Assembly (NCBI GenBank): GCA_029964075.1
Contig: CM057135.1
Coordinates: 434,001 to 498,000 of the forward strand
Length of the DNA: 64,000 nucleotides
Direction: 5' to 3'
From: Patiria pectinifera
Taxonomy: Eukaryota > Echinodermata > Asteroidea > Valvatida > Asterinidae
Shown: positions 43,701-52,344 of the stretch, one piece after another
Numbering within the stretch: the stretch's first letter is position 1
Layout of the letters: each line of letters opens with the position of its first letter
The notes under the pieces: model-generated
Told to the model about the DNA's origin: nothing
The model's input: the letters and a program-made list of their open reading frames with translations, nothing else
The model's database searches: none
Made by a program: the position numbers and the translations under genes

Positions 43701-44687
43701 AAATTAACCGGCACGCTAAAACCCAAACGCAAGTACGTTTTGCACTACATCACTTTACAGCTTTATATCAAGCTCGGATTAAAACTCAAAAAAGTACATC
43801 GCGTCTTGGGGTTTAAACAGAAGCCTTGGATGAAGTCGTACATCGATAAAAACACTCAACTCAGAACTAAAGCGACTTTTAACTTTGAAAAAGATTTTTT
43901 TAAACTCATGAATAATAGCGTTTTTGGAAAAACGATGGAAGACGTTAGAAATAGAATGGACGCAAAGTTACTCAGAGAGGATGAGCATAAAAGATACAAA
44001 ATGATTGTGTCTAAACCAAACTACAAACAGACATCGATCTTTAAAGAATGTGAGTTGTCATTTGTCGAAATGTACAAGACTAAAACCGTGTTAAACAAAC
44101 CGATCTACTGCGGAGTGAGTATCTTGGATCTCTCAAAGACGCTGATGTACGATTTTTATTATAATCGAATGAAAGCGACGTATGGAGACCGAGTCAGATT
44201 ATTGTATACTGACACGGACAGTTTACTCTTAAGCGTTTACACTGACGACGTATACAAAGATATGCAGCAAAACGGGCAACAATACGACCTTTCAAATTAT
44301 CCGACAGATCATCCTTTGTACGATCCAACCAATAAGAAAGTGATCGGTAAATTTAAAGACGAGTTTGGAGGTAAAATAATCAAAGAAGTCGTTTGTATAA
44401 GACCTAAAATGTACTCGATTTTAACCGCTGACATCAACTTGAAAAAAGCCAAGGGTGTCACAAAATCGGTCACCTCTAAGAAATTAAAACACCGACACTA
44501 TTACGACTGCATCTTAAACAAGAAATCTCATTACGAAACCATGACTCACATTAGATCGGAAAATCACATCCTTTACACCGTATCTCAAAATAAACTATCG
44601 TTGAGTCCGTTGGACACAAAGAGGTACATTTTACCGGATGGAATACACACGCTCGCTTATGGTCACCGTAATCTAGATATTAATTAG
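40779..44687 (+). pseudogene. PolB: Protein-primed DNA polymerase B, split by one in-frame TAG (copy B)
   Basis: Two ORFs in the same frame (40779-41630, 283 aa; 41631-44687) are separated only by TAG at 41628-41630. Together they give about 1,300 residues, the usual Polinton PolB length. The N-terminal part has the family's basic region and the I-I-N-V-Q-N-K-D-N-E-C-L-R-W motif. The second part has a C2H2-like finger (C-R-R-C…H-x-x-D-C), exonuclease motif D-F-E-S, an endonuclease-VII-like Cys/His insert (C-W-I-C…C-L-E-C…R-D-H-C-H-V-T-G), polymerase motif Y-L-D-A-N-N-L-Y-G-W-A-M, N-N-S-V-F-G-K-T-M and Y-T-D-T-D-S. The enzyme would replicate the element by protein priming. Start context TTAAATGG. 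Readthrough or a simple nonsense mutation cannot be told apart here. Its last 8 bases overlap the convergent integrase end. Confidence 0.92.
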
Positions 44688-45684
44688 GCGGTAATTGCGT
44701 GTCCTCGGGTACGACTTGAAGCTCTTGTCTCACAAAACTCCTTTTTGGGCCGTCTTGCAGGTAATAAAGAGTAGGACCTGTCGTGACAGTTTTACCATTA
44801 ATCTTTTTAAATTGACTCGTTCTTTTTTCTACGTTATAAATGTCTACGCTCCAAATGGGATCTGTTGCTCTTCTAGAAGTTCCACCCTCTTGCTCGCCCG
44901 GGTAATATAAATATCTAACCATTGCGTCTTGCGGTAATTGTTGCTCTTTTGTTTTAACGGGGTTAGCCGGCGATTGCCGGACCTGTTCTAGTTTAACCGC
45001 CTCTGACGGTGCTTTAGCTATTAATCTCGTCGTTTCATCGTTTATAGCTTTGATCACGCTGGGTAATCGCTCGACCCATTGCGTGTTTCTACTCTCGGGA
45101 TTTAACATTTCTTGAGCGTACTGATGACCAAACAGTCTCTCGGCTAGCGTTCGATTAAATCTTTCTACGATACCCTGCGATCGGTGGTTTCCGGGTTCGC
45201 CTACGATAATCTCGACGTTTTTTGAGGTCATCCATTTTTTAAATGCTCCTTTAAATTCGGTACCGGCGTCTACTCTCAACGTTTTAGGGTAACTCAAAGG
45301 CAACCTCGCATAAATCTTAACGATAGCATCTCGCGTGGAATCTGCCGTTTTAGAAACCAAAGGTTCTGCTTCGTGGTATCGACTCGCAACATCGACAACC
45401 GTCAAAGCGTATTTATAAGTCTTGCGTTTTACTTTATCCCAGGGTAGGTATAGCACATCCATTTGGTGAAAGTCGTTTGGTGTTTCAAACTCTCGCGAAG
45501 TACTCGTAGGCCTGGGTATATACGCAGGACCCGGTAGATAAATTTGCCATATCGCTTGTTTTTTAAGCCAATCTCTGATTACCTTTTTATCGATTTTGGT
45601 TTTATCGTGTAAATGGTCGACGGCGCTTTCACCTCTCCAATAACCGCTCGGGCTATAATACAGTTTAGATAATGTTTTTATCAT
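44680..45684 (-). CDS. INT: Retrovirus-like DDE integrase (copy B)
   Basis: Intact 334 residues. Integrase core with catalytic D76 (H-Q-M-D), D139 (V-D-A-G-T-E-F) and E174 (V-E-R-F-N-R), 34 residues between the last two. An N-terminal helical region precedes it and a C-terminal domain (P-I-W-S-V-D-I-Y-N-V…Y-Y-L-Q-D-G-P-K-R-S-F-V-R) follows, resembling the chromodomain-like tail of Polinton integrases. It inserts the linear element DNA into the host genome, leaving the short TSD. Minus strand, tail-to-tail with PolB (8-bp overlap) and head-to-head with the 138-aa gene 41 bp away, so a shared promoter region is likely. Start context AATAAATGA. Confidence 0.95.
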   Translation of the reverse strand: MIKTLSKLYYSPSGYWRGESAVDHLHDKTKIDKKVIRDWLKKQAIWQIYLPGPAYIPRPTSTSREFETPNDFHQMDVLYLPWDKVKRKTYKYALTVVDVASRYHEAEPLVSKTADSTRDAIVKIYARLPLSYPKTLRVDAGTEFKGAFKKWMTSKNVEIIVGEPGNHRSQGIVERFNRTLAERLFGHQYAQEMLNPESRNTQWVERLPSVIKAINDETTRLIAKAPSEAVKLEQVRQSPANPVKTKEQQLPQDAMVRYLYYPGEQEGGTSRRATDPIWSVDIYNVEKRTSQFKKINGKTVTTGPTLYYLQDGPKRSFVRQELQVVPEDTQLPPN

Positions 45685-45725
45685 TTATTATAATAATAAT
45701 TTAAACGGCTTTATACATTAAATAG

Positions 45726-46142
45726 ATGGCGTCAGCTGTTGTAATGATGGTTGGAGGTGCGATCATAAACGCCTTAGCTTTTTCGGGTTCAAACTTTTTA
45801 TTTTCAAGTCTAAGGGATGATGGCAGCGAAGAGCGTAAGAGACACGATTTAGCGACAGAACAACTCTCAGCCGCCAGATATCAGTGGCAACGAGAACGAA
45901 CGAAACGACTTGATTTTCTCAACGAACGTATCAGAAAACAAAATGCCTCTAAAGAAACATTTTCCAACGTAGACCAAGCGTTGCGTTACTACAACGAAAT
46001 GACCGGAGATAACGTCGAGTTACCCCGCGAACCCAAACTCGAAGATTTTTACGAGCCTAGCGACCAACAAATAGAAAAAGAACTGGCGTTTATCGCGGGA
46101 GGAACGCTATTGGTGGGCTTCTTGGCTTACAAATATCTTTAA
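45726..46142 (+). CDS. Conserved 138-aa Polinton protein with N- and C-terminal hydrophobic segments
   Basis: Intact. The N-terminal segment (V-V-M-M-V-G-G-A-I-I-N-A-L-A-F-S-G-S-N-F) is followed by a charged, probably coiled-coil middle (residues about 30-85, E-R-x-K-R-L-D-F-L-N-E-R-I-R-K-Q-N), a P-L/R-E-P-K-L-E-D-F-Y motif and a C-terminal membrane helix (I-A-G-G-T-L-L-V-G-F-L-A). The same protein is conserved in copy A (30490-30900) and, from memory, in other Polintons next to the capsid gene. A minor virion or membrane protein is plausible. Begins a plus-strand cluster with MCP and ATPase, 22 bp before MCP. Confidence 0.8.
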   Translation: MASAVVMMVGGAIINALAFSGSNFLFSSLRDDGSEERKRHDLATEQLSAARYQWQRERTKRLDFLNERIRKQNASKETFSNVDQALRYYNEMTGDNVELPREPKLEDFYEPSDQQIEKELAFIAGGTLLVGFLAYKYL

Positions 46143-46164
46143 ATTTAAAACTCGTATAAATAAA

Positions 46165-47435
46165 ATGATTGCGTATGGAAAAAAGCTCAATCCCAGCAGG
46201 CTATTAAAAATACCAAGATCTATCAAGGGTGAGAGAAAAGAGGTGGTCATTACCCACAATCCTAGTAGTATATCGGCGGGGCAAACGCTGAGGGTCAAGT
46301 TTCCTCAATTGGGTGTAGACGACGTGATAGTACCCGGCACTTGTAAACTAGCTTTCAATTTAGAATTCTACAGTGGAAGTGACAACAATAGAACCATTTT
46401 TGGTAATTTGGCCAAAAATTTAGTCAGCGAAATCAGCGTCAGGCTTCAAGGTCACGAAATTATAAGTTATCGTCACGCCGACGTGTATCACAATTTTAAA
46501 GACAATTGGCTCAACAGCTCGATGACTCGAAACATGGCGTACTCGGGCATAGAAAAAGAAAATGTGTCTAAACTAAGAACTGGAGCTCAAGATGCTAACG
46601 CGGGCGCCAACAGCGGTAAAGATAAAGCTATCGCGGATGCCTATGGTAACAGATATTGCATTCCCCTAGACATTGACATACTGACTTCACATCACCCTTT
46701 TTACCCCAGCGGTTTAAACCAACCTCTGACGTACGAGATAAAGTTTAACGATCACGATAAAGTAGTCAACAGTTCAGATACGGCGGCGATGTATTCTATC
46801 TCAGACTTGTCTCTCGAATACGAAGTGGTGACCAACAGAGACCTAGCTAACACCATCAGAAATAAACACAATAGCGGGATAATGCAATATCTGTTTGATA
46901 AAATCCACTCGCTAGAAGTTAGATCCGTCAACAAATCGGACACGCTTTGGAACGTCAGCGTTAATCAACCCATCAGGAGTCTCAAGGGTATTTTGTTTTT
47001 GTTTAAAGATCCGCTGAAAAAAATCCGCAGCGATTTTATAATCCAAAACTAACCAAAACATCGGTGACCGTAGAAGGTAAACCCAATCAACTCTACAGTC
47101 AAGGCATGTCTCAGTATCAACACTGGAACGAAATTATCAAGTTCTTTGGAGACAGCGATACCGAAAGCGGGTGCGGAGTAGCTAAAGACTTAAATATGAC
47201 GGGTTGTGACCTCGGAGACTATCTAAAAAACAAGTACGGTCTGTGGCTCGATTTTAGAAGTAACGACGACAATTCCGCTCACGGATCTGGTAGGCAAATC
47301 GGAGACGGAGGAGGCATCAACATTCAATTTACCAGAGAAGCTGAAAGTGAAGGTGACCTCACGATGTACGTCTTTTTGGTCATGGATGCTCAATTGAACT
47401 TGGAACACGGGAATTTTAAATCTCTGTTAAGTTAA
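46165..47435 (+). pseudogene. MCP: Double-jelly-roll major capsid protein, one frameshift (copy B)
   Basis: Frame one runs 46165-47052, frame two 47064-47435; the change lies in the A run 47017-47023, which is one base short relative to copy A. The combined length is about 420 residues, right for Polinton MCP. Recognisable features are D-D-V-I-V-P-G-T-C-K-L-A-F-N, H-H-P-F-Y-P-S-G-L, the W-N-V-S-V strand, and near the end L-W-L-D-F-R-S-N-D-D-N-x-x-H-G-S-G-R and V-M-D-A-Q-L-N-L-E. MCP forms the hexons of the icosahedral particle. It is followed directly by the ATPase ATG (TAAAATG). The frameshift may be a real lesion or an assembly error; I do not write the joined protein. Confidence 0.9.
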
Positions 47436-47436
47436 A

Positions 47437-48045
47437 ATGACACAACCGCATTGCGCTTTAATCGTCGGCAAAACAAATTCGGGTAAAACCAAATGGATTT
47501 TGGATCTGTTAGAGTTAGACTATAAAAACACATTTGAAGCGATAGTCATCATTTGCCCCACCATATTTAAAAACAAAACGTACATCGAAAGAAAGTGGAT
47601 TCAAGCAGATCCCGAGGTATACCTCTGCGATCCGGAATTGTACAAGATGACGCTCAACGAAGCGATCGATATTTACAGTAAAATATTCGAAGGTGTTGCC
47701 ACGTTGTTTATCGTGGACGATTGCTCTTCGGATCAAGAGATTAAATATCGTAAAAAGACGTGCGCGCTAAGCAAGATGGCGTTTAGCGGAAGACACGTAA
47801 ATCACAGCTGTTGGTCACAACTGACCCAAAAGTACAACAGCGTTTTAAAAGATTATAGAGAAAACACGGCATGGTTGGCGTTATTTTACTGCAAATATAA
47901 AACATCGTTTGATCAAGCGTTAGACGAAAATGACGTCGTACCCATTGAAGAACGAGATTATATAAAACGACGTTTGAGAGATGTGAAATATAGTAAATTG
48001 GTCGTATACGCCGAACCTCCAGTTAGTTACGAGCTACTTGAGTAG
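47437..48045 (+). CDS. ATPase: Genome-packaging ATPase, A32/FtsK-HerA type
   Basis: Intact 202 residues. Walker A G-K-T-N-S-G-K-T at residues 11-18 and Walker B F-I-V-D-D at 91-95, with a sensor-like W-L-A-L-F near residue 150. Size and motifs match the packaging ATPases of Polintons and related double-jelly-roll viruses, which pump DNA into the capsid. Starts one base after the MCP stop. The gene is entirely missing from copy A except for its first three codons. Confidence 0.93.
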   Translation: MTQPHCALIVGKTNSGKTKWILDLLELDYKNTFEAIVIICPTIFKNKTYIERKWIQADPEVYLCDPELYKMTLNEAIDIYSKIFEGVATLFIVDDCSSDQEIKYRKKTCALSKMAFSGRHVNHSCWSQLTQKYNSVLKDYRENTAWLALFYCKYKTSFDQALDENDVVPIEERDYIKRRLRDVKYSKLVVYAEPPVSYELLE

Positions 48046-48059
48046 GTTAATAACCTAAC

Positions 48060-48165
48060 TGCTTAAGTAAATTAAGCTAGGTGCTTTACTAAATTAAGCT
48101 AGGTGCTTAACTAAATTAAGCTAGGTGCTCAAGTTAAATTACCTAGCTGCTTAACTAATTGAGTA
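48060..48165. repeat. Short tandem repeat, about 26-bp unit 'taagctaggtgcttaactaaat'
   Basis: Three direct copies plus inverted-looking flanks ('aactgcttaagtaaatt', 'acctagctgcttaactaatt') between the ATPase and the next ORFs. Non-coding; the role is unknown. Confidence 0.75.
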
Positions 48166-48245
48166 ACAACCTATTCAACAAACTACACATGTATTACAAT
48201 TTGTTAATCAACAAACGTCAACAAAATGTATTTTGTTGTTAGTAA

Positions 48246-48398
48246 ATGATAGCAATATTCGAGTATATGCAGTTTTTGGCTATTATCATCATATCGCTTA
48301 ATTTATCGTTTTACACCTACGAATACCTTCGCTTTTGTAACAAAGTTGCAACAGCTACAACAAAATTAAATTCCTTTCTAATTAAATGGAGGACCTAA
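48246..48398 (+). CDS. Small 50-aa membrane protein ORF
   Basis: ATG at 48246 in the TAAATG context found at other genes of this element. A strongly hydrophobic helix (residues about 8-22, M-Q-F-L-A-I-I-I-I-S-L-N) follows a short polar start, then a basic C-terminus. It overlaps the next gene by 13 bases. There is no homologue in copy A, where the segment is deleted, so conservation cannot be tested here. Confidence 0.4.
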   Translation: MIAIFEYMQFLAIIIISLNLSFYTYEYLRFCNKVATATTKLNSFLIKWRT

Positions 48399-48964
48399 AA
48401 CTGACTTTAACGAACGAACAAGATCACAACGCAGAACATAAAGATCGTTTGTGCGGTGTCGTAGCAGCCGGAAACTCTAGAAAGTACTTGGGAAAGGAAT
48501 ACACCGTTAAACATATCGAAGCTCTTGACAGTAAAGAACTCGAAAAGCTGTATCATCTGTACGAAACTAAATTTGGAAATGAAATTGTTCAAACCGTTGG
48601 TAAATACACTTTAAGTCTATTTTCGAGAGTGTTAGCTGTGGTTACACCCGTACAAGTTTTAGGATATAACGTCACTATAGATTCTGAAGAAGAACTCACC
48701 AACGACTTGAGTTCCGATCATATTATAAGCGCGAGTATGGCTGGTATGTTGAGCGACGTTTGTTACAAGTACGGAACTTTTTTATCACCCCTAGTTGCTA
48801 CGATTATCACAACAAAACGTTTGAAATTTAATAAACCTAATATAATAAATGGAAGATCAGAAAGCAGCGACAGCAACGCCTGCAGCTCAACCAGCAGAGA
48901 CAGAGACGCCCCAACCGATAAAAACAACGCCGTCGCCGACGGTAACGAGAGTGACCAAGACTAA
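48386..48964 (+). CDS. 192-aa conserved Polinton protein of unknown function
   Basis: Intact, start context TTAAATGG. The first 45 residues are polar, then comes an E-A-L-D-S-K-E-L-E-K-L-Y helix, a hydrophobic region (T-L-S-L-F-S-R-V-L-A-V-V-T-P-V-Q-V-L-G) and a second one (F-L-S-P-L-V-A-T-I-I-T-T-K). The last 38 residues are read from DNA that also encodes the start of the 127-aa protein in another frame and look like a Ser/Asp-rich tail, so the true product may have evolved by overprinting. A related broken gene is in copy A. Confidence 0.65.
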   Translation: MEDLKLTLTNEQDHNAEHKDRLCGVVAAGNSRKYLGKEYTVKHIEALDSKELEKLYHLYETKFGNEIVQTVGKYTLSLFSRVLAVVTPVQVLGYNVTIDSEEELTNDLSSDHIISASMAGMLSDVCYKYGTFLSPLVATIITTKRLKFNKPNIINGRSESSDSNACSSTSRDRDAPTDKNNAVADGNESDQD

Positions 48965-49232
48965 AAATCCTAAACGAATACAGCAGGGTAAAGCTTTAGC
49001 CGAGCACAATAGACAGATGAAATTAAAATTAGCAAAAATGGACGTAACATCGGTCGATAATACAAGCTCACCAGACTACAACTCTTGGGCGATGTGGGGG
49101 GCTATAGCGTCTATAATAGGGGTGGGGCTGCTGATACTAAAAAGTAAGGCAACTGCGCCGGTAGTACAGCCAGTGCCGGTAGTCACGCAACCCACTACAC
49201 CCAGCGCCCCCAAAACGCTAGACATGGAATAA
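48849..49232 (+). CDS. 127-aa Pro/Thr-rich, basic, single-pass membrane protein
   Basis: Intact, start context AATAAATGG. Residues 1-35 are Ala/Pro/Thr-rich. Residues about 36-63 are basic with K-N-P-K-R-I-x-Q-G-K-A-L-A-E-H-N-R, a motif I recall from other Polintons. A membrane helix follows (S-W-A-M-W-G-A-I-A-S-I-I-G-V-G-L-L-I-L), then a Pro/Val-rich tail. Overlaps the 192-aa ORF by 116 bases in another frame. A DNA- or membrane-associated virion protein is a guess. Confidence 0.7.
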   Translation: MEDQKAATATPAAQPAETETPQPIKTTPSPTVTRVTKTKNPKRIQQGKALAEHNRQMKLKLAKMDVTSVDNTSSPDYNSWAMWGAIASIIGVGLLILKSKATAPVVQPVPVVTQPTTPSAPKTLDME

Positions 49233-49265
49233 ACCAGCAATTTAAAAATTGTTATATTAAAAACG

Positions 49266-49508
49266 ATGAGTAACTTTGACACCAACGGAATAGCTAATAC
49301 GATTTACCACGGAGCCGTCATATCGGGTCTTTCGATGGGATACGCCATGGTAGGAGCTAAACTACTCAAAATGAAAGCGCCGGATTTAAACAAACTCAGC
49401 GTAGAAGATGCGGCTAAATTGACGGGCATTATAAGTGGAGCTCTGGCCACGCAAAATTGGTTGGTGACCCAGGGTATACTACCGGGCAGTATCATGAAAA
49501 CGGCATAA
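49266..49508 (+). CDS. 80-aa conserved small membrane protein
   Basis: Intact; also intact in copy A (25408-25659). Two hydrophobic segments (A-V-I-S-G-L-S-M-G-Y-A-M-V-G and L-T-G-I-I-S-G-A-L-A-T-Q-N-W-L-V) separated by K-A-P-D-L-N-K-L-S-V-E-D. Conservation of the open frame in both copies suggests selection before decay. Preceded by 'ttatattaaaaacg'. Confidence 0.75.
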   Translation: MSNFDTNGIANTIYHGAVISGLSMGYAMVGAKLLKMKAPDLNKLSVEDAAKLTGIISGALATQNWLVTQGILPGSIMKTA

Positions 49509-49530
49509 TTTAAATAGGTTTATTAAATAA

Positions 49531-50782
49531 ATGGCTGAGGGAGGATTTGACGATCCAGACTATGAAAGAACAGATGATTACGACGATGATGATGAAGCTG
49601 AGACCAATCTGGATTGGGACGATACTTTTGATAATACCCAACTTCCACCGGTAGACACAGAAAGCGTCCTCGGCACGGGTACAATAAGCAGTTTATCTAT
49701 AGAACTAATAAAAGAAGATGTTGATTCATTTTACAAACAAAATAATATAGACCCCGCGTTTATCGACCCCAACGATTTTGAAATTGGTAAAGACAGAAAT
49801 CTATACGTTAAAACAGATAAAGGTTTGAGACCTTTAACTTTTAAACGAGGTGGTCAAAGATCATATTACAAATTAGGTACCTTACAAAGTAAATATGGTA
49901 CCGCATTTATTCGCGACACTCTCAAAATCGCTGACTATAAACCAACACTACTTGACAAACTAAAAGATAAACTCGAAAAAGTACAACCCGAGAGTATCCC
50001 CATGACAGAACTACCCAGCGTCACCGATGAGGTAACCGAAATTATAGACGAATTACAACGCGACACTGGCGCTCAAACGGAAGGATTAAATTACAGAGAA
50101 CTCCAGGGTTTAGACAAAAGTCTTCAGACGTTGAGAGGTAACCTAGAACTTAATTTAGCGCGTCTCGCAGAACTAGACCAAGAGATATTTGATGCCGAAC
50201 ATGAATTAGGTGATCATAGGATCAGCGAAGAAGAACGACGAGAGTTAAACGATAAATTGAGCGACTTAGACGCTGAAAGATCTGCCAGATTAGAAGCCGC
50301 AAAAGCCAACGAACGAGGGCTCAAAAGTCAGATCGCTAGAATCAAAGAAACGATTAATAAAATATTAGGCGACGACACGACTCTGGCAGAAAAGATCAGA
50401 ACTCTGTTTAGAGAACAAGGTGTGACCGTAGTGAGTATTTTAGCCGCTTTGAGTTTAGCCATCAGCTCGATAGTGAGTAGCATCGTCGCTAGCGTGAGAG
50501 GTGCGGGTGCCCCAACCGCGCCATCGCCAACACCTGCACCAACACCAACACCAAAAGGCGGTATCAAAGAGTGGATTTCAAAACAACTCGCTAATTTTTG
50601 CATCTGCTCTTCAAAAACTCGGAGTGAGCGCGTTGGGCGCTCTGCCGGGTATCATAGGCAGCGTACTCAGTTGGATATTTAACGCGTTGAGTAAGTCTGT
50701 ATCGTGGTTGGCCAAACACGTGTGGGCTTTGTTTTTGGGTGTGGGAGCCTTGGTGTTTGCGTACCTGCAAAAACGATGGTAG
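49531..50782 (+). pseudogene. 383-aa-type acidic/coiled-coil protein with hydrophobic C-terminal tail, one frameshift
   Basis: Start context AATAAATGG. An Asp/Glu-rich N-terminus (residues 1-40), a globular part, a long coiled coil (about residues 165-280, with L-E-L-N-L-A-R-L-A-E-L-D and R-R-E-L-N-D-K-L-S-D-L-D-A-E), a hydrophobic helix (S-L-A-I-S-S-I-V-S-S-I-V-A-S-V), a Pro/Thr linker and a K-G-G-I-K-E-W-I-S-K-Q-L tail. At 50595-50599 a run of five Ts (four in copy A) shifts the frame, and the last about 60 residues (A-L-P-G-I-I-G-S-V-L-S-W…Y-L-Q-K-R-W) are in another frame to 50782. The tail is, from memory, widespread in Polintons; a membrane-active virion protein is possible. Confidence 0.8.
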
Positions 50783-50804
50783 TTATAGTTGTAATCAAGT
50801 TAAA

Positions 50805-50856
50805 CAAAAAAAAATAAGCCTTACCAACTTTGTGCTGGTAAGGCTTATTTTTTTTG
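50805..50856. terminator. Bidirectional hairpin between convergent genes (copy B)
   Basis: Stem TAAGCCTTACCA / TGGTAAGGCTTA with loop ACTTTGTGC, flanked by nine As on the left and eight Ts on the right, so both strands read hairpin plus T tract, like an intrinsic terminator. It lies 23 bases after the 383-aa-type gene end and 23 bases after the stop of the opposing stalk gene. Copy A has the same core with different but complementary outer stem bases. Confidence 0.75.
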
Positions 50857-50878
50857 TCTTGTGAGATTAGAGTGTGAC

Positions 50879-52303
50879 TTATCGCGTTGCCTCGTAAGCT
50901 AAAATACCCATACCAACGATAGCCAACGTTCCTACCGTCAACGATAATTTTTCGTCTTGGTGAGTTTGTAGTTTAGTGGGCTCTTGGGTTAAAACTGTAG
51001 GTGAGGGTGCTGGCGATGGTGAGGGTGTTGGCGCTGGTGTTGGTGCTGGTGTTGGTGCTGGCGCTGGTGTTGGTGGGGGTGTAGGTGCTGGTGTTGGTGC
51101 TACAACATCGTTCGTCATAGGCGCTGGGGGTGTTGGTGGCGCGACGTCATCGGTGTCATCAAAAGAGTCAAAAGTGTTCATACTCTCGGTAGCGATTTGA
51201 AGATTGTTGTTATAGCCGTCGTGCGTTCCAACCCTCAAGTTCATATCCGATGGAATTAAATACAACCCCGGTTTCACGACAAAATTTAAAGGCGTTCTGG
51301 CATACTGCAAAGAGTCTTGAAATTGATTGATACTCGTTTCCATGTCGTCTACTGCATTGATGATATTTTCAACGATGACGTTAAATTGTCTCTGAGCGTC
51401 TAATCCGGTGCCCGGTGATAATACGCTCGTTTTTGTTTGAGCCTGCGCACCGAGTAAAGCGTACACGTAAGATCTGATCGATTCGTTGATCTTTATGATT
51501 CCCACGGGGGTAAACGAACTCTTGTCGGGTATAATATCTAACCAAGCCAGTTTGACGATGTCGTCTTGTTCGAGATAACCTTTCCAATGCTTAAAAAAAG
51601 CATCGTGTTTTTTTGAATCGTCTAAACCCCAATTTTTATCACCCGTGGGGTTGATAAAATCATCGAGTGTGGTCGTGTTTTTATCATAGTCTAACGGCAA
51701 GAGTAAAAACGATTTTGTTTTTTCGTTCCAAAGAAAAAGCCGACCTAAGCCATAAGTCTTTTGATCTCTCGTCTGTTTAAAAGACTTATTTTGATCGATG
51801 GCAAACGTCCTACAGATGTTGGTAAATGCTCCACGATCATAGGTGTTGCTGAGAGCGTCAAACGAGTCTTCTCCCGGTATTGCTATGGCCATGTCGTTTA
51901 ATATCCTTCTAACTGTAAAGTATAGATGAAAATTAAATAAGGCTTTAACGTAACGGTTGTTCGAGTTTAAAATATCGATTCCAACACCACAGCCCGTTGT
52001 AGCGCAATAGATCGCAAAGTTTAACTGATTTTGATAAAAAGACATGGGGTCTATTTTCCAACGAAGTAAAGCATCGTTGGTATTGAGGCGAGATATTTTA
52101 TAGTCTGAGATTAAGTCGGGAAACGGTGTTAAAAAGGTGTTAGACGCGTTGACCGTAATCTCGAGTTCGCCAGTGAGATACGGACTGTCTAGTACATGCG
52201 CTTGGGTGGTAGCTTGTCGTTTAGCTACATTTTGATTTACTTGTCTCGTTACCTGATCAGCTATCGATTGTATCTGCTTTTTTAACAACTTAAAATCACT
52301 CAT
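50879..52303 (-). CDS. 474-aa conserved Polinton protein with Pro/Thr/Ala stalk and C-terminal membrane anchor
   Basis: Intact. The N-terminal about 40 residues form a helix (K-K-Q-I-Q-S-I-A-D-Q-V-T-R-Q). A globular region to about residue 370 contains N-F-A-I-Y-C-A-T-T-G-C-G-V, F-H-L-Y-F-T-V-R-R-I-L and S-Y-V-Y-A-L-L-G-A-Q-A-Q. Residues about 385-445 are a low-complexity P-T-P-A-P stalk, and a C-terminal hydrophobic helix (V-G-T-L-A-I-V-G-M-G-I-L-A-Y) ends the protein. Related genes occur in copies A and C. The layout suggests a virion surface or tail-anchored membrane protein; I do not know its function. The only long minus-strand gene in the right half apart from the TFIIB-like gene. Confidence 0.8.
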   Translation of the reverse strand: MSDFKLLKKQIQSIADQVTRQVNQNVAKRQATTQAHVLDSPYLTGELEITVNASNTFLTPFPDLISDYKISRLNTNDALLRWKIDPMSFYQNQLNFAIYCATTGCGVGIDILNSNNRYVKALFNFHLYFTVRRILNDMAIAIPGEDSFDALSNTYDRGAFTNICRTFAIDQNKSFKQTRDQKTYGLGRLFLWNEKTKSFLLLPLDYDKNTTTLDDFINPTGDKNWGLDDSKKHDAFFKHWKGYLEQDDIVKLAWLDIIPDKSSFTPVGIIKINESIRSYVYALLGAQAQTKTSVLSPGTGLDAQRQFNVIVENIINAVDDMETSINQFQDSLQYARTPLNFVVKPGLYLIPSDMNLRVGTHDGYNNNLQIATESMNTFDSFDDTDDVAPPTPPAPMTNDVVAPTPAPTPPPTPAPAPTPAPTPAPTPSPSPAPSPTVLTQEPTKLQTHQDEKLSLTVGTLAIVGMGILAYEATR

Positions 52304-52344
52304 TATTTTAGTTTCAGTTTTAATATAAAAAGACTTTAAAATAA

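Noticed and set aside
50976..51200. Gly/Val/Ala-rich plus-strand frame
   Set aside because: Complement of the Pro/Thr/Ala stalk of the 474-aa minus-strand gene, a compositional shadow.
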